The position numbers were made by a program, and so were the translations under genes. Below the pieces are notes generated by a model, which was not told where the DNA came from, did not search any database, and saw nothing but the letters and a program-made list of their open reading frames with translations. Positions 51,969-63,538 of a DNA stretch of 64,000 nucleotides are shown piece after piece. The stretch comes from Paulownia fortunei (taxonomy: Eukaryota > Streptophyta > Magnoliopsida > Lamiales > Paulowniaceae), in the NCBI GenBank assembly GCA_019321725.1, contig CM033124.1, forward strand, positions 4,588,001-4,652,000. Direction: 5' to 3'. The number at the start of each line of letters is the position of its first letter. Within the stretch, counting starts at the first letter, position 1.

Positions 51969-54900
51969 CGAAGTTATGAAATTTTTTTCAGATGTAAATG
52001 ATGCTATTAGATCTTAAGTTCCTTATCCTTGATGTGGCATCTGGATTAAAAATATGTTGGGTGATAAAAATAGCAGTGTTGTTGAAAGAATAAGTTGTCT
52101 TAATAGTGAACTGAGACAGCTACCTTTCTTAATGATAAAATTGAGATAAAGTTTCAGCAATTCCTATAAATCGTTGTTCATTGAGGAGATGCTTACATGA
52201 CATATGTTAAGGATGGTACTATAACAATTAATCAGACACTTAGTGCAATCAACATTCACCTTGTCTAGAAAATGTTTTACTCAAGGAAAGTAGGTCTTTA
52301 TTCGTGAGATATTAAGGAAGAAGTTTCTGTTATAGCAAAGATTAATGTGAATTCAGTGTGTTGCTAATATGTTAGATGCTTAAAGCTCAAAATGGATTGA
52401 AGCCCATTTTCTCCGTCTGTGAATGTGTTGAGTTTTACTTCTTCTATGCTAACATGCTGGAGAACATTTCTAACTTCTAAGACATCCTTAGTCTGAATGG
52501 CATTTCTTTTAACTGGATGGGCAATTTTTGCAAAAACTTTTGTACAAAAAGCTGTTAATCTCTTATCATTCATTACTGGAACAGGTATATAACCATTTTG
52601 TTTTTGGCTTTCCGCCATACTGGAAGGAGTACGAGCAAAAGTTAATGCGTAAAGAATCTACCTCTAAGGACATTTCAGGATTTAACCTTCTTAAAAAGCT
52701 ATCACCACAATCTGAAAGTATGTTTACCAGCTTAAGCCATTTCGATGCTATGTAATTGCAGAAAAGTAAGTTGGGAGTTCTAATTCAATCTTTATTCCTG
52801 CTCTTTTTGGGTTTGCTGAATTTTGCAGCTGTGGAAAGTGGGCAACCACATGTAGACAGTCGTGAAAAGGATTTGGGATCACAAGTCAATATGGATGTCA
52901 AAGGAATGCGAAAAAGCAAGAAAACTAAGTCTTCAGCTGTTCTATTGCCTAAAAAATCTGACACTGTAATTGGTGGCTCTGAGGACAATTTAAGTATGTC
53001 CTGCATTGCCTCTGGAGGTCTTGAAAAGGAATCTTATTCTGGTGGCCCCACTGTTGAAGATCACACTACTCTGGACATGCCTGTGAATTGTACAAAGAAT
53101 AACTCAAGTGTTGGGGGAAACATCAATATTTCAGCTGTTACTGATAAGGTTGTAGATGATTCTGAAATTCATGATAGTGGAGGAATTATGTCCGCATGTC
53201 ACTTACATAATAAGTGCAGGAGCAAAAAGGCAACTGATAACCTGACGAAAGTGGAGTTGGACAAAAGAAATTCCACGGAGGCCAACTTCGACAGGGATAT
53301 GAGCTCAACAGAGGAGATTTTAAGTCATAGTGAGGGTAGAGTGAGAACACGTTCAACGAGCAGTTTGAAAATGAAACAGAAGAATAATCAAACATCAGGT
53401 AGACTATCAGGAGGTGAGAAGATCAGGTCAAATTCTGTTTCATCCATGGGCTCTGAAAAGGTAGAATTTGCTTCTGTTGATTGTGAACCTGGAGGCAGAA
53501 ATAACTGGAATTCGAAGGTTAGTGAACTCCATGGGCCTACGGATAAAATAAAATTGAGCGAGTTGGATGCTGGTTATGTTGAAGATGAGTTTGAGCAAAT
53601 TTCTGGGACTCCAAACCCGGATAAGGACCTGATAAAGGTCAAAACTAAAGGCAACATCGAGATGGCAAAAAATAAAGCAACAAGGTCATTGAGTACACTT
53701 GCTGCTGCAGATAATCAAAAGGATAATGTAATTCCTGACATAAATAGTTTATCTGAGAATGCAAAAGCATCTGACATGAAGACCAGAAGAAAATTGGCCT
53801 ATGTTAGTAAGCTTTTCTGTGGCATCTTTCTTGCAACTATCCCCTTACGATGACAGGGCTAACTGTGTCCTAATTATTTATACTGATTACTGTCAGTCTA
53901 TTCTATGCTTGAGATTGCAACTGTATAGTTATGGAACTAAAGCTAGTTATTGGAAAGAAAGAAAGAAAGGTTTCATATAGTGTTGCCGCATTGTACAAAT
54001 ATCAATACTGGGGTCGCCTCTTCTAAAGCTACTCACAGTCAATACATGACGGCATTCAGGAGTTGTAAGTGTATGTAAAACCTATTTATAGATACCTTAT
54101 TGTGGGGTTGCTTACCCACAAAATGTGGAGGTGTCCTGGTCCAAATTGATCAATATAGTAATCTCTCAATCCATGTGCATTGGGTTTACGGTCAATTCAT
54201 ATAATGTTAATCACTTTTTTCACCAAGGGAGAGGGGTGCGGAGGAAAGGATCAGTCGAGAAGAAGATCAGATAATACTGGTTTCATGTCATCTCTCTTTC
54301 TGCTGCTCTAAGTAAAAGGTGGGTGAGGTTGTTTTGCTGACTGGATGTTGAGTCACAAGATTTAGGTTGGAGATAAGATGTCATAATAAGGTGAAATTTG
54401 AAGAAATAATTCAGTTAGAAAGTCTAAAAAGAAGAGGTTAAATAAAACAAGCCTTCTGCAATCACAAAATATTATGGGTAATTCACTAACAGGCTTGGCT
54501 CACACACATGAATTATCTACTAAATTGCAATGCTAGCATGGATATTTTGTTCAACACCTCCTTCTGGCTTTTTCCTAGTTGTTCAGTTTATGAATCTTCA
54601 TGTGTTCACTCATGGAAGGATTCTAAATGGGAACCTCTGGCTATTAACCTTGGCAATATGATTGATGAGCTCTTTAATGAGGTTCACGCCAACTTTTGAG
54701 CTTGAAGTAGCTTCTTATTACTAAATAAATTTACAGTTGAACATTTTGTAACCCTTCTGTTTTTGGTTTCTCTGTAAATAATATAACATAATTTCTTTAC
54801 ACTGCAATAAACCCATTTCCTTTTCCTCTCCATCTGGTTTAGGAAACTCCTGACCGAGAAAAGGAGAAAGTACCCAGTGCTTCACCTCAATGTATGAGTT

Positions 54901-56424
54901 TTAACAGATCTAGATCCGGTAAGTATATTTCCCAAATCTTAAGTCATCATACTCCTGTAGTATGAAGATGAATAGTTCTCTCACTTTTTTTTCCATATCT
55001 TAGATTTTAAATTAAATAATTAGCACTCTAACAACTGTCATTCAACTGAAGGAAGCTTGATGGATTTTATAAATTCAATCTTTTTTATTGAAAAATTTTC
55101 AGGGAGATTGCTGATGCCTAACTTGGAATTTTGGCGCAATCAAAGGGCAATTTACAATGCGGTTGGTCTTAACTTCTAAGATATGCTTACGAGTTTTGCT
55201 GATTTACCCTCTTTAGTATGGAGTGGTTAAATTGATTATTTATGCAGTTGGCAAGCATGTAACCTGCACATGCATCAAAATTTTCTTATAAATCAGCTCT
55301 CATATGTGTGAACAATTCACTGAAAACATCTTGTAAGTTTGTAGGCAGTCTTAACTGATAATAGAGGATTCCTTGGGCAAATTGTTTGAAATATGTTTAT
55401 TGAGAATTTCAGGGATATGTAGAACAATTGATGTTATAAGAAATTTGCATGCTTGATCCGAGTATACTTTGACCACTGTGATCACCTTACATCAACAGAT
55501 GTTTCTCAGCAGTATCATGTTGTAGGAAATTTTTAAACTTATGAATTGACAAAATTTCTCGGGCAACCGACATAAATTTAACTTTTGCATCATTTTAATA
55601 TCCAGAGCTGCTATTTGTTTCACAGAGAGCCGTGTTGGTGGTTTAGGATGTATTTGTTGACCTTGAGCAAAGGTTCTTCAATCTACAGGCTTTTACAAAG
55701 CCCATTTTTTTGAAAAGTGATGTCAAAGGTCAAACATATTTCAGGATCGAACAATTACTGGAATTGAAGAAGGCATACGCCCAGAACAGCGGAGAAAGGG
55801 TTTGTTTGGTAAACGCATCTCATATCTGACCTTGTGATTACGTGTATTTATGGGCATTTTGTTTGTCCATGATGATAGTGTTATGCCACATGCCAGGTAA
55901 ATAATGTTTGTTAAACGAATAACTGTTGAATATAAATATTTCCAGGTAGAAGCAGTAATCTAAAAAGAAGTCCATTCATATTGAATATTATTTACTTTTT
56001 GGGACATAGTCATATGGTAAGGATTCTATGACACTGGTCTTTTACCAACACTTTAGTAATTAGTCTTGTATGTCTGGGAGCACAAGTGTTTTAAGTATTT
56101 AGTTTTTCAAAACCAAATAGTTGTCCTGAGGTATCTGAAAATTAACTTCTGTTCTCTAGAAACACAATTACTTGCGCTTAGGTGTCTGCCACTATTTTTT
56201 TTTTTTCTTTTTTTTACCAGATATACAAGTACTTGAAGAATAGGTTTCTGCCACTATTTTGTTGCAGTCTCATAGTAGTTAGATTTTGTGGAAAAGCTCC
56301 CAACTGGTTAAGTTTAATTTTGGAATTTGTTTAGTGACAAAAAAATATTTATTTGAGCTGTTAATTTGAACATATGATAGGAAGCCGATCTACACCCCAG
56401 AGAAAGAGAAAGCAACCAGCTTGA
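46392..56424 (+). CDS. KNL2: KNL2 kinetochore assembly protein (SANTA + CENPC-k)
   Basis: Nine coding exons join in frame: 46392-46463, 46551-46636, 50083-50227, 52585-52717, 52829-53802, 54843-54918, 55103-55161, 55745-55808, 56381-56424. They total 1653 bases, about 550 residues plus stop; Arabidopsis KNL2 is roughly 600. The start ATG has a good context (GCCATGG). Residues about 24-117 form a SANTA domain: TVCLADWWL, QLAVGGFTSRE, AMRVFSSAPILKRYDVFTIE, VILKGFINKARTVENGFPSD and FVFGFPPYWKEY. Residues 146-470 are a long, polar, Ser/Lys-rich, probably disordered region, mostly exon 5. Residues 492-509 (RSRSGRLLMPNLEFWRNQ) are the CENPC-k motif, split between exons 6 and 7. The tail ends with the basic stretch PQRKRKQPA, a likely nuclear signal. 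Family knowledge: KNL2 (M18BP1 homologue) helps load CENH3 at centromeres and binds centromeric nucleosomes through CENPC-k. Having both domains marks the alpha type. The exon 5 donor (TAT|GTTAGT) is the least certain junction. Intron 2 carries an antisense gypsy insertion. Confidence 0.93.
47110..48654 (-). pseudogene. Gypsy gag-protease remnant, RT/integrase absent
   Basis: Minus-strand pieces in order: a gag N-terminus (48433-48654, starting MEYYVADNTHFKDL, with a coiled-coil-like KLEQSVEKITATLEAFMKL); a gag core around 48200-48430 with FPEFDGDEPQTWVRH and AHYLRGKTDSWY, typical of plant gypsy gag; a gag piece at 48021-48203 with SAYQERVDELISHVKI; then protease-like LTILIDNRSAHSFLAS, where intact elements have LIDSGSTHSF, so the DSG active site is lost. 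47092-47742 (216 codons) covers the protease C-terminal half and linker (LLLNKFEDVFHETKGMPPQ), then stops. The reverse transcriptase that should follow is missing, so the element depended on others to move. It is not a host gene. Confidence 0.8.
48978..49404 (-). mobile_element. TRIM-like mini LTR retrotransposon nested in the gypsy LTR
   Basis: Two direct terminal repeats of about 140 bp (48978-49116 and 49265-49404), each starting TGTTATAA and ending ATAACA or ATGACA, enclose only about 148 bp without coding capacity. On the minus strand, three bases inside the right repeat, AGGTATCAAAGC resembles the initiator-Met-tRNA primer-binding site TGGTATCAGAGC. The flanks are TATGT and CATGT here and CATGT in the left assembly copy (35735-35739), so the target duplication is CATGT. 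Size, ends, primer-binding site and duplication fit the TRIM class. It is absent from the gypsy 3' LTR, so it inserted after the host element did. Confidence 0.82.
49519..50082 (+). other. Remainder of KNL2 intron 2
   Basis: AT-rich intron sequence with a pyrimidine-rich acceptor region ending TATGCTGTAG at 50082. Open frames here (49811-50008, 49995-50189) are not coding in the KNL2 frame; the second merely overlaps exon 3 in another phase. Confidence 0.6.
50590..51370. repeat. Possible dispersed repeat in KNL2 intron 3
   Basis: The left part is rich in GAAATTTCC motifs (50595-50780). The right part is rich in AAAATTTC and TTTGGATATCCTCAATA motifs (51250-51365), giving a loosely inverted arrangement. 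I cannot place exact ends or a class. The rest of intron 3 (50228-52584) holds no gene that I can see. Confidence 0.3.
51929..51968. repeat. Compound TC/TA microsatellite in KNL2 intron 3
   Basis: About ten TC units (51929-51948) run directly into about ten TA units (51949-51968). A candidate length-variable marker inside the gene. Confidence 0.95.
53803..54842 (+). other. KNL2 intron 5
   Basis: It lies between exon 5 (donor TAT|GTTAGT) and exon 6 (acceptor CATCTGGTTTAG). Reading through the donor gives a short tail ending at TGA (53851-53853), which would delete CENPC-k if the intron were retained. A (GAAA) run lies near 53955. No further exon was recognised, though a small missed exon would also solve the weak donor. 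Confidence 0.5.
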
Positions 56425-56453
56425 AGGGTTCACACTGACTGATTAATTACAGT

Positions 56454-56540
56454 CAAAAGGTATGTGAGGTGCAGAAGGATGCTTATCAGCTGCAAAAGAA
56501 ATTTAGGAGTGCCATTACTCTGGAAAAAATGGGCGAGTAA
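56454..56540 (+). other. Unassigned exon-like open segment after KNL2
   Basis: After an acceptor-like TTAATTACAG (56443-56452), one frame stays open for 28 codons with a coding-like composition (QKVCEVQKDAYQLQKKF) and closes at TAA 56538-56540. It lies in the expected KNL2 3' untranslated region. It could be chance, an alternative 3' exon, or a fragment of another gene. Confidence 0.25.
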
Positions 56541-56868
56541 AACCTCCAATGGTATCTTGCAACAGAATAACTATTCAGTTGACTGTTTTTAGAATTTAGC
56601 TTTTCAATGTTGACGTGAATGCATGCCAATCTGCTCCAAGGGGAATGCTTCTGTGTATTCCATAAGAGGCCATTTCCAAGCCTTACCACTGAATGTTGAT
56701 ACTTAGGATTAATTAGAATATTATGTTTTAAGATTATTTTTGTTTACTTATGTGGACTTATGCTGTTCCATGCATTTAAAGGAGAGATGGTAAATGAGGA
56801 GAAACCCAGAGTGCTTGTTAACAATGCGTTTATTGTTTTGCTTGCTTGTTTCACTGTTGAATTTAATG

Positions 56869-56874
56869 AATAAA
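56869..56874 (+). terminator. Candidate polyadenylation signal for KNL2
   Basis: AATAAA about 450 bases after the KNL2 stop codon, in AT-rich sequence. Plant polyadenylation signals are loose, so this is only a candidate. Confidence 0.25.
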
Positions 56875-57072
56875 CATTAAACACTATCAAAAGATAGAAA
56901 TGCATTGAGAGGTCATTAGTTAACTTTGATGTAGTGTCAACTACATAGCATGGTGCGAGACATAACTTGAAGGAAAATCAATTAGTAAATAAGTTGATTA
57001 TGCTTTTTAGTGAATTACTTCTGCTTGAGTGGTATAAATTTGATAGGATGCTGGCATGATTCCTTGGTGTAG

Positions 57073-57225
57073 ACTGAGTATGTCGAATTTGTGCAATCAT
57101 CCGGTGACCTTTTTCTGCAATTCCTGAAGGGAGTAAAAAAAAATGTTTCTCTACTGAAATCGAGTGATCAGAAAAATTTGTTAAAGAAGACTGAGAAGGA
57201 AAGCTTTCCCAGAAGGTTGAACTAA
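57073..57225 (+). other. Unassigned exon-like open segment (50 residues)
   Basis: Directly after an acceptor-like CCTTGGTGTAG, a frame reads TEYVEFVQSSGDLFLQFLKG, then a lysine-rich tail ending FPRRLN and TAA (57223-57225). It has no start codon and a coding-like composition, so it resembles the terminal exon of a gene. I do not recognise the family. It may be an alternative KNL2 3' exon or a relic of a neighbouring gene. Confidence 0.3.
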
Positions 57226-58609
57226 AAACCCTAGCTGGTAGATGAACAATGCTTGAATCAGGGTTCAGTGGAGAGAGTTGTCCTCATCCAATTGTTTGTT
57301 TGAGAGCCTCTACTAGGCAATGAAGGGAAAGAAAAGTATTAAAAGAGAAAAAGAATTAATTGTCAAAAAGATACGTTACATGTATTTATAGGAATGACTT
57401 TCTTCAGTTGAAAGAAATTGCACCGCCTAAACATGGGCTCTTGATTGCTTATTCCAACAAAAACTGATGTTTAAGCATTGTGCATGCATTAAAGTGTGCT
57501 GCCCAGCCAATAAGAGCAAAACAAAAAATCAGCAACTCATTCCCTTTAAGATAAGCTGGACGTGCCCTCTTCAAACCCATGCCATCAAACTTATGCACTA
57601 ATGACACACAACTTAAGGCATGAATTGTTCCGCATTTACTTATAAAATCTCATTTCGCATAATGATGTGGTCCTTTTCTGGACAGGGAGGAGGATTCTAG
57701 CTTGGGGAAGCTCGAATCGTATCACTTCTGTAATATTATGTTAGTTTTTCTCTGGTCAACAGATGCAGTGGAAACATGTAGGATTATATACAAAATAGAA
57801 ATTACAAATTTTATGCTGTTGTATGATATTAATAGTTTAAACAGTTCATCAAATAAAAAGGGTGTTTATGAATACATAATTTTTTTTTTTGGGATGTTTT
57901 TAGAGACCTCATAGCTTTCAATTTCAAACCTCTACACCAATGGGAACGAGTAGACATTCGTAATATTAAAAATATTATCACTATATTTATCTTATGTTAT
58001 TTTCAACATCTGAAATTACAAGGCTAAATTGAGAGAGGAAAAAATCAGCTAAATGTAGGAGAATGAGAACTTTAGAAAAAAAAGGTGCGCTCTTTTATAT
58101 TGTTGATTTTTCAGTTCTCTAATTGTGTTTTAGTTCTCTCTCATGATTTAACTGTAGCTTGAGGAAGAGATATCATTATCTTCCATTGTTATTATCAAAA
58201 ACTCAATCTTATAAATATTAAAATTAATAAATATCATCATATTTATTTTCCATTTGGGGCAAAAATTCTGCTTTATATCACATACTCTCGGTGTTATTTG
58301 AAATTTGTATATGACACCCAGTTTATGGAATAATTTTCAATAAATATTAAGTGTAATTTAATTTGCTTAAAATTCATTACTGTGTGAATGAGGTGAATTG
58401 AGTGCCTACGGATCTATATTTAAAAGCTCCAACAAATTTAGATAATTAATCAAATTTTTTATTAGTTAATTTAATTTATTAATTCTTGGATTACTCTATT
58501 AAAAATTTGAAATTGCACTTTTGTAATTATACTTTTTTTCCCTCGTAGGAATGCATGAATTTTATATTTGTAAGTTACATTCCCATCTACATATCCCTAT
58601 AATTGGAAA
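57226..58609. other. AT-rich intergenic DNA, no gene recognised
   Basis: The only longer open frame (57702-57914, 70 codons) follows an acceptor-like CTGGACAG (57679-57686) but shows no known motif. The stretch TATTTATAGGAATGAC near 57383 could be a fragment of an LTR promoter. Nothing else is supported. Confidence 0.4.
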
Positions 58610-59417
58610 AAAATCAAAGAAATAAAAATATTGAGGATTAGAATTCACTCTTGAGTTTTAGATAGAGTAATGATTATTTATTTTTTTTACTTTTTCTAAT
58701 TGCCACTATTGGAATCTATACATAATGAAGGTTCCAACAGGAAGATGTTATCAAATAACTCATGTAATAAGATAATGATGATATTGTCTTACTATTTGCA
58801 AATTATCTCTTAACACCAATACTTGTTTATGCAATCAAGTGTTTATACATACTTTTATCTACAATAAATCAAGGTTTTACATTAGAGGTTGGTGTAGTAA
58901 AACCAAACGTCTAGCTAAATGAACCCAAGTGTTCATTATGCCATTAGTGATACATAAATCAAGAATCACCACAAAATGAGTAGGGTTTAGATAAAAAAAC
59001 TAAAATAATAATGCAACATATTTAAATATTTTCTATCTTTATAACTATTTCTCTTCCTCGATCAAGAGGTTCACACTTTTTACTCAGAAAAATAAAATTT
59101 ATAAAGACATAATAAAAGTAGGAAATATTAAAAATAAAAGAGAAATTAGAGAATACATTTCTATTACAACTAGAAAACTCACATTACCACTACAATATTA
59201 CTATTAAAAAATTTAGCCTAAATAAATCCTCTACCCCCCACCCTACAAGTTTAATACATGACCTATTTATAGTGCTTGAAATATGTTAGATGCCAAACAT
59301 ATAATGGAGGAGTTAAACAATCAATTGGTATGCTAATTGTCAAAAGTTGGTAAGTTGTTACACCAAAACCTCTAAAACTTTTCAACTACCTAATTGAATT
59401 GAATTGTCTAGCCGAAC
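58610..59417 (-). repeat. Minus-strand fragment of the 18943-20516 LTR family
   Basis: It is the reverse complement of about 19600-20330: shared landmarks are 'gatattgtcttactat', 'atctcttaac', 'tgaacccaagtg', 'atgacctatttatagt' and 'gttgttacacc'. It is cut at 59417 by the Del-like LTR that follows, so it was present before that insertion. Confidence 0.65.
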
Positions 59418-60921
59418 TGTAATACCCAAACCTCACATTACTCACTTGGTCAATATGATTCATGCAATACATGCTACTTATATTCTAATTTGCATTAACA
59501 TTTACATGGCATTTTATATATCATTCTTAATCGTTAGAACTGTAATATTATCACATGATGTTAGTAGTTGAGATCTAATAACCTAATTAAGTAATTCTAC
59601 ATTTAGATAAAGAAAAAGAATAGATTGGTCATATGTTATAATTTTGGAAGTATTAAATGTGTTATTAGTAAGTTTATATGATTTGATTCAATTAAATCAA
59701 GGTGTTTAAAATGTATACATTCATAAATTATTATACTTGGAATATTGGGCATGATATAATGTGTTTTGAGTCTCATATTACAAGGTCCATATGTGCATAT
59801 GATTTTAGAAATACAAACTAGATAATTATTTAAGAATTAGATGTCAATTAGTTTAGAGATCGGATGAAAAAGAAATTATGGTAAAATTTATTATTTGATT
59901 GTACGAAAATTAAAATAGGTTGTAAATAGATAAATAAATATTGAGAAACACTATATTAGAGCTGTATAAGGTGTGTATAATATCATATTTGAACCACCAC
60001 TTGACACCTCAAGTTTTGCCACCTCAAGCTTTCTTTATTTCTAAGCATTGAACCACGACCAAAAATTATTTCTGAGCTATTTCACCTTCCAAACCTCCAT
60101 ATTGAATTTTATAAGTTGTTCTCAAGTGATTCCAAGTAAAGAAAAAGTGAAGCACGCAAAGGAAAGCAAGGGAGGTGAAAGCAAGGGAGGCATAAGTAGA
60201 AACTTAAAATTGTGCATATGTGAGCTTCACTCATGTTTTTTATTTCAATTCTTGAATTGTTTGATGGTATATGATTTCTAAATCTTATATTATTATTTAT
60301 AATGATGTTAGGATGTTATTTATGGTCTTAAAATTCATAAAAGAAGAATTTTCAGTTGCAAAATCACAACAGAAATAACGACGCACAGAAACTGTATACA
60401 AGCTGATTTTTGTTTTTAAAGATTTATATATGTATATTAACTTGATTAAAACCTATATATTTTATCATATATGTGCTTTTATATGATTTTTACATGATGT
60501 AGGTAAGTTTGGAGAGGTTAGAAATTAAAATATGGTTTGATATTTGAAGAGACACTTAGAACTATCATGATAGAACTTGCAGTTTTTGTGTTGTGATAAG
60601 GGGGCTGGTTTTGTGGTATATCAGTGATTTTTGGCAATTTTATAATATGGTTACATTACTTTACATGTTAGCTAAGTGTTTCAAAAAGTTGGGAGTGATT
60701 GCATATACTTAAGGATGTCAAAATTATCATGCAACTAAATTAGACAGCAAGAAAATATGATAATGTGAATCTGTCCCATTTGATAACTTAGCATGTTTCA
60801 ACCTAAACATGTTGTTATTTGATTCTAACAATTAGGTACATGCTATTATAGTTATAATATTTCAATTACATGATATTTACATATATCTAAGATGAGAAAT
60901 TAAGATATTTGAGGGACTATA

Positions 60922-62142
60922 TGGAGAGTAGTGCCCGGTACGCCAATTAGATTGGCCGTTATTTACTCTTGTAATATACTTTCTCAGTTGTAATACATTT
61001 ATTAAAGGCATTTTCTTTATCTTATAGCACACATTTATTTATTTCACATTAGATAAAGTCCATAGATCAATTATAGCTATGGAGTATGGTCGCGTATATG
61101 ATGGGGATCATGGAACAAGCCTCTATAACTGTGATCTTAAACTATGTTCCGAGTTGAGGAAATCCAATTGGAGTTAATAAATAAATTGATTGGATCAATC
61201 AATTTAGACTCGGACTAATTTAATTAAATAGATTAATTAAATGGACTTGGAGAAGTCCAGGCCCAAGTTTAATTAGGCTTGTTAGAAGCCCACTTGAAAA
61301 TAAGAAAAATTAAATAAGTGAATAAGATTTACTTATTTAAATAATATATGATATTATATGGAAGACAAGACAAAAGGAGCAAATGTTGCCCTAATTTTGC
61401 AAGCAAATTCGGCCATAATAAAAAAAAAGAGATTTATTTTGTGCATGTGTTTTTAGTTTGTTAAGGAAAGTGAGACTTTTCCTTACAAACTAATTACCAC
61501 GTGAGGATGAAATTAGGGTTGCCCTAATTTTTGTAGCATCCTTATATATATATATGTATATATATATGATATATTGAAAATAAAATTTAGCTATCCAACA
61601 CTCTTGTAATTTTCGGCCATAGCAAAAATTAGAAGAAAAATTGTGTTCTTCATTTTGTCTTCCTTTTCTCTTCTCTTGTATTGCTCAAGTGCATATTTTA
61701 ATTGTTCTTCTTTTACAAGTTAAATTAAGAGTTATTGAATAAACTTTAATCTTTAATTCATAAGTTGGATTGAAAGGTTATAAGTTCACTCCACACTAGG
61801 TTAGAAAAGAAAATAGTAGAAACTAATAATTTTATTATTTTCGGTGTTCTTGTCCAAGGTGTGGAATTTCTTTTGATGGAGGATGCGTAGACTCCTTTGA
61901 GGTGTATTTGCAACCATTTGGCAATTGATTGCCCTATTCCTTGCATTATTAATGAAGTAGTCAAAAATGTATCAATATTCACACTATATAATTTTACTAT
62001 TTAATTAAATACAATTTATATATTGCCGATCGTTAAATCGCTTTCAGTTACCTGAGGTAGTGCATTAATTATTAATGCATATTTTTATTAAATTTATTTT
62101 AATTTCCATTGCGCTTACCTCATGGTCATAGCAAACCCATCA
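60922..62142 (+). mobile_element. Solo copia LTR with CTATA target duplication
   Basis: It starts TGGAGAGTAGTGCCCGG and ends CAAACCCATCA. It is flanked by CTATA on both sides (60917-60921 and 62143-62147). It is homologous, in opposite orientation, to 4007-5880 (shared 'aggtgtggaatttcttttg'/'agtccacaccttgg' and 'ttggcaattgattgcc' regions). At 1221 bp it is shorter than relatives because the middle is deleted after 'tatgttccgagttgagg'. It is inserted within the Del-like LTR. Confidence 0.85.
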
Positions 62143-62697
62143 CTATATTGGATTCTAATTTGTAAAAGCTTGATTGTTACCTAGATAGTTTGGTATTTAA
62201 GGTCTTAGTATGAGATTTTGTGCTTTCAAATTGGAAATGGTACTTGATGTTGGGTAATATTACAAGCTATTTTTCATCAAAGGTTGGAGATGAACACTAA
62301 ACAAATCTACACTAAGCCACCAACCAAGTGAAAGGTAAGTAAAGATCCATTTACAACATCAATGTGCGAACATAGTATGTCTTGAAGTATTTATACCTAA
62401 TGTGTTGATGATAGTTAAATTAATTGGAAGAAACGTATATTATGTACCATAAGAGGCTCATGATTCTTGAAACATGTTGAGAGCAAGATGACTTGCATTC
62501 CATAATGAATACAATTTTCATGAGCATTTGCATATGCATGCATGGCATATATGTATAGTTGAGGTTCTTGCATGTACAATATGATTTGAGAAATGATTTT
62601 CATGAATAAAGATATTTATTGGCCACTACTAGTGCACCGAGGCATGTGAGACGTGCTTATGTGATTTTAGGTACTACAAATGGGACACTTCTTGGTG

Positions 62698-62900
62698 GAT
62701 CACGAGGGAAGATAGGGGGTGGACCTTTGGTGATCACAAAAGCAAAGTCCACTTGATTGTGCCTTTGTTATGATTAATGCCGTGGGAGGGAGGCTTTTCG
62801 GGTGATCACATGGGAAGACAGGGGGTGTACCTCTGGGGGTCATGGAATGATGGTCCACTCAATTGTATCAATTTGTTATTGGCCATTTGATTATTAATAT
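62698..62900. repeat. 106-bp tandem duplication within the Del-like LTR
   Basis: GATCACGAGGGAAGATAGGG at 62698 recurs as GATCACATGGGAAGACAGGG at 62804. Both are followed by GGTG(G/T)ACCT and, further on, by GTCCACT(T/C). The two units have diverged. Confidence 0.6.
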
Positions 62901-63526
62901 TAAGTAGAGCTCTTTTCGGTGTATAGTAGGTGGGCCAAAGACCCAATAAAATGAAGTGATTTTGTATAAAAACTTTTTGATTTATGAGTACTCAAATATG
63001 ACACAGTTCTCGCATCATATCTTGGAGATGAGTTGCATGAGATTTTATATCAAACTCTTGGCATGCATGATTTTTACTTATTGAGCATTAGCTCATGTAG
63101 TTCATGCATTGTGGTGAGCATGGTGAGACTTGAAACCTTTAGTTTACTTGGTTGGCAGTGGAGCTCCTACAGGCTTTCAAAGATCAACGTACATAGATGA
63201 CGACCTATTGGGCAATTTTATGGGTTGTCTTTTTGATTTTACGATCTATTGTATTATATTGTGACCTTATCCTATATATCACTTTCAAAACTCTATTGTA
63301 AATGAGTCTGAGTTTGTGATAATTTTGATAGACCTTGTTATTGTTCAAATAACTATCTATGTATATACAATGTTATAAGATGTGAAAGTACTCTACTTTT
63401 ATTAGTATTTTGTCAAACTAACTAGCTGGAAAAAAAAGTTATACAAATGTATACATGCACAAACTATGTTGCACAAGTTATTTCTATATATGTATGTTTA
63501 CATATTTTTGGGAGGTTGTGATAGAG

Positions 63527-63538
63527 CGGTATGAGAGC
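63527..63538 (+). other. Primer-binding site of the Del-like element
   Basis: CGGTATGAGAGC differs at two positions from TGGTATCAGAGC, the initiator-Met-tRNA-complementary site used by many plant LTR elements. It lies four bases inside the inferred LTR end. Confidence 0.6.

Noticed and set aside
52364..52618. 84-codon minus-strand frame overlapping KNL2 exon 4
   Set aside because: It is antisense to a confirmed SANTA-domain exon and has no motif of its own.
60048..60281. 77-codon plus-strand frame as a gene
   Set aside because: It lies within the Del-like LTR and includes a simple 15-bp duplication (GAAAGCAAGGGAGG); no protein motif.
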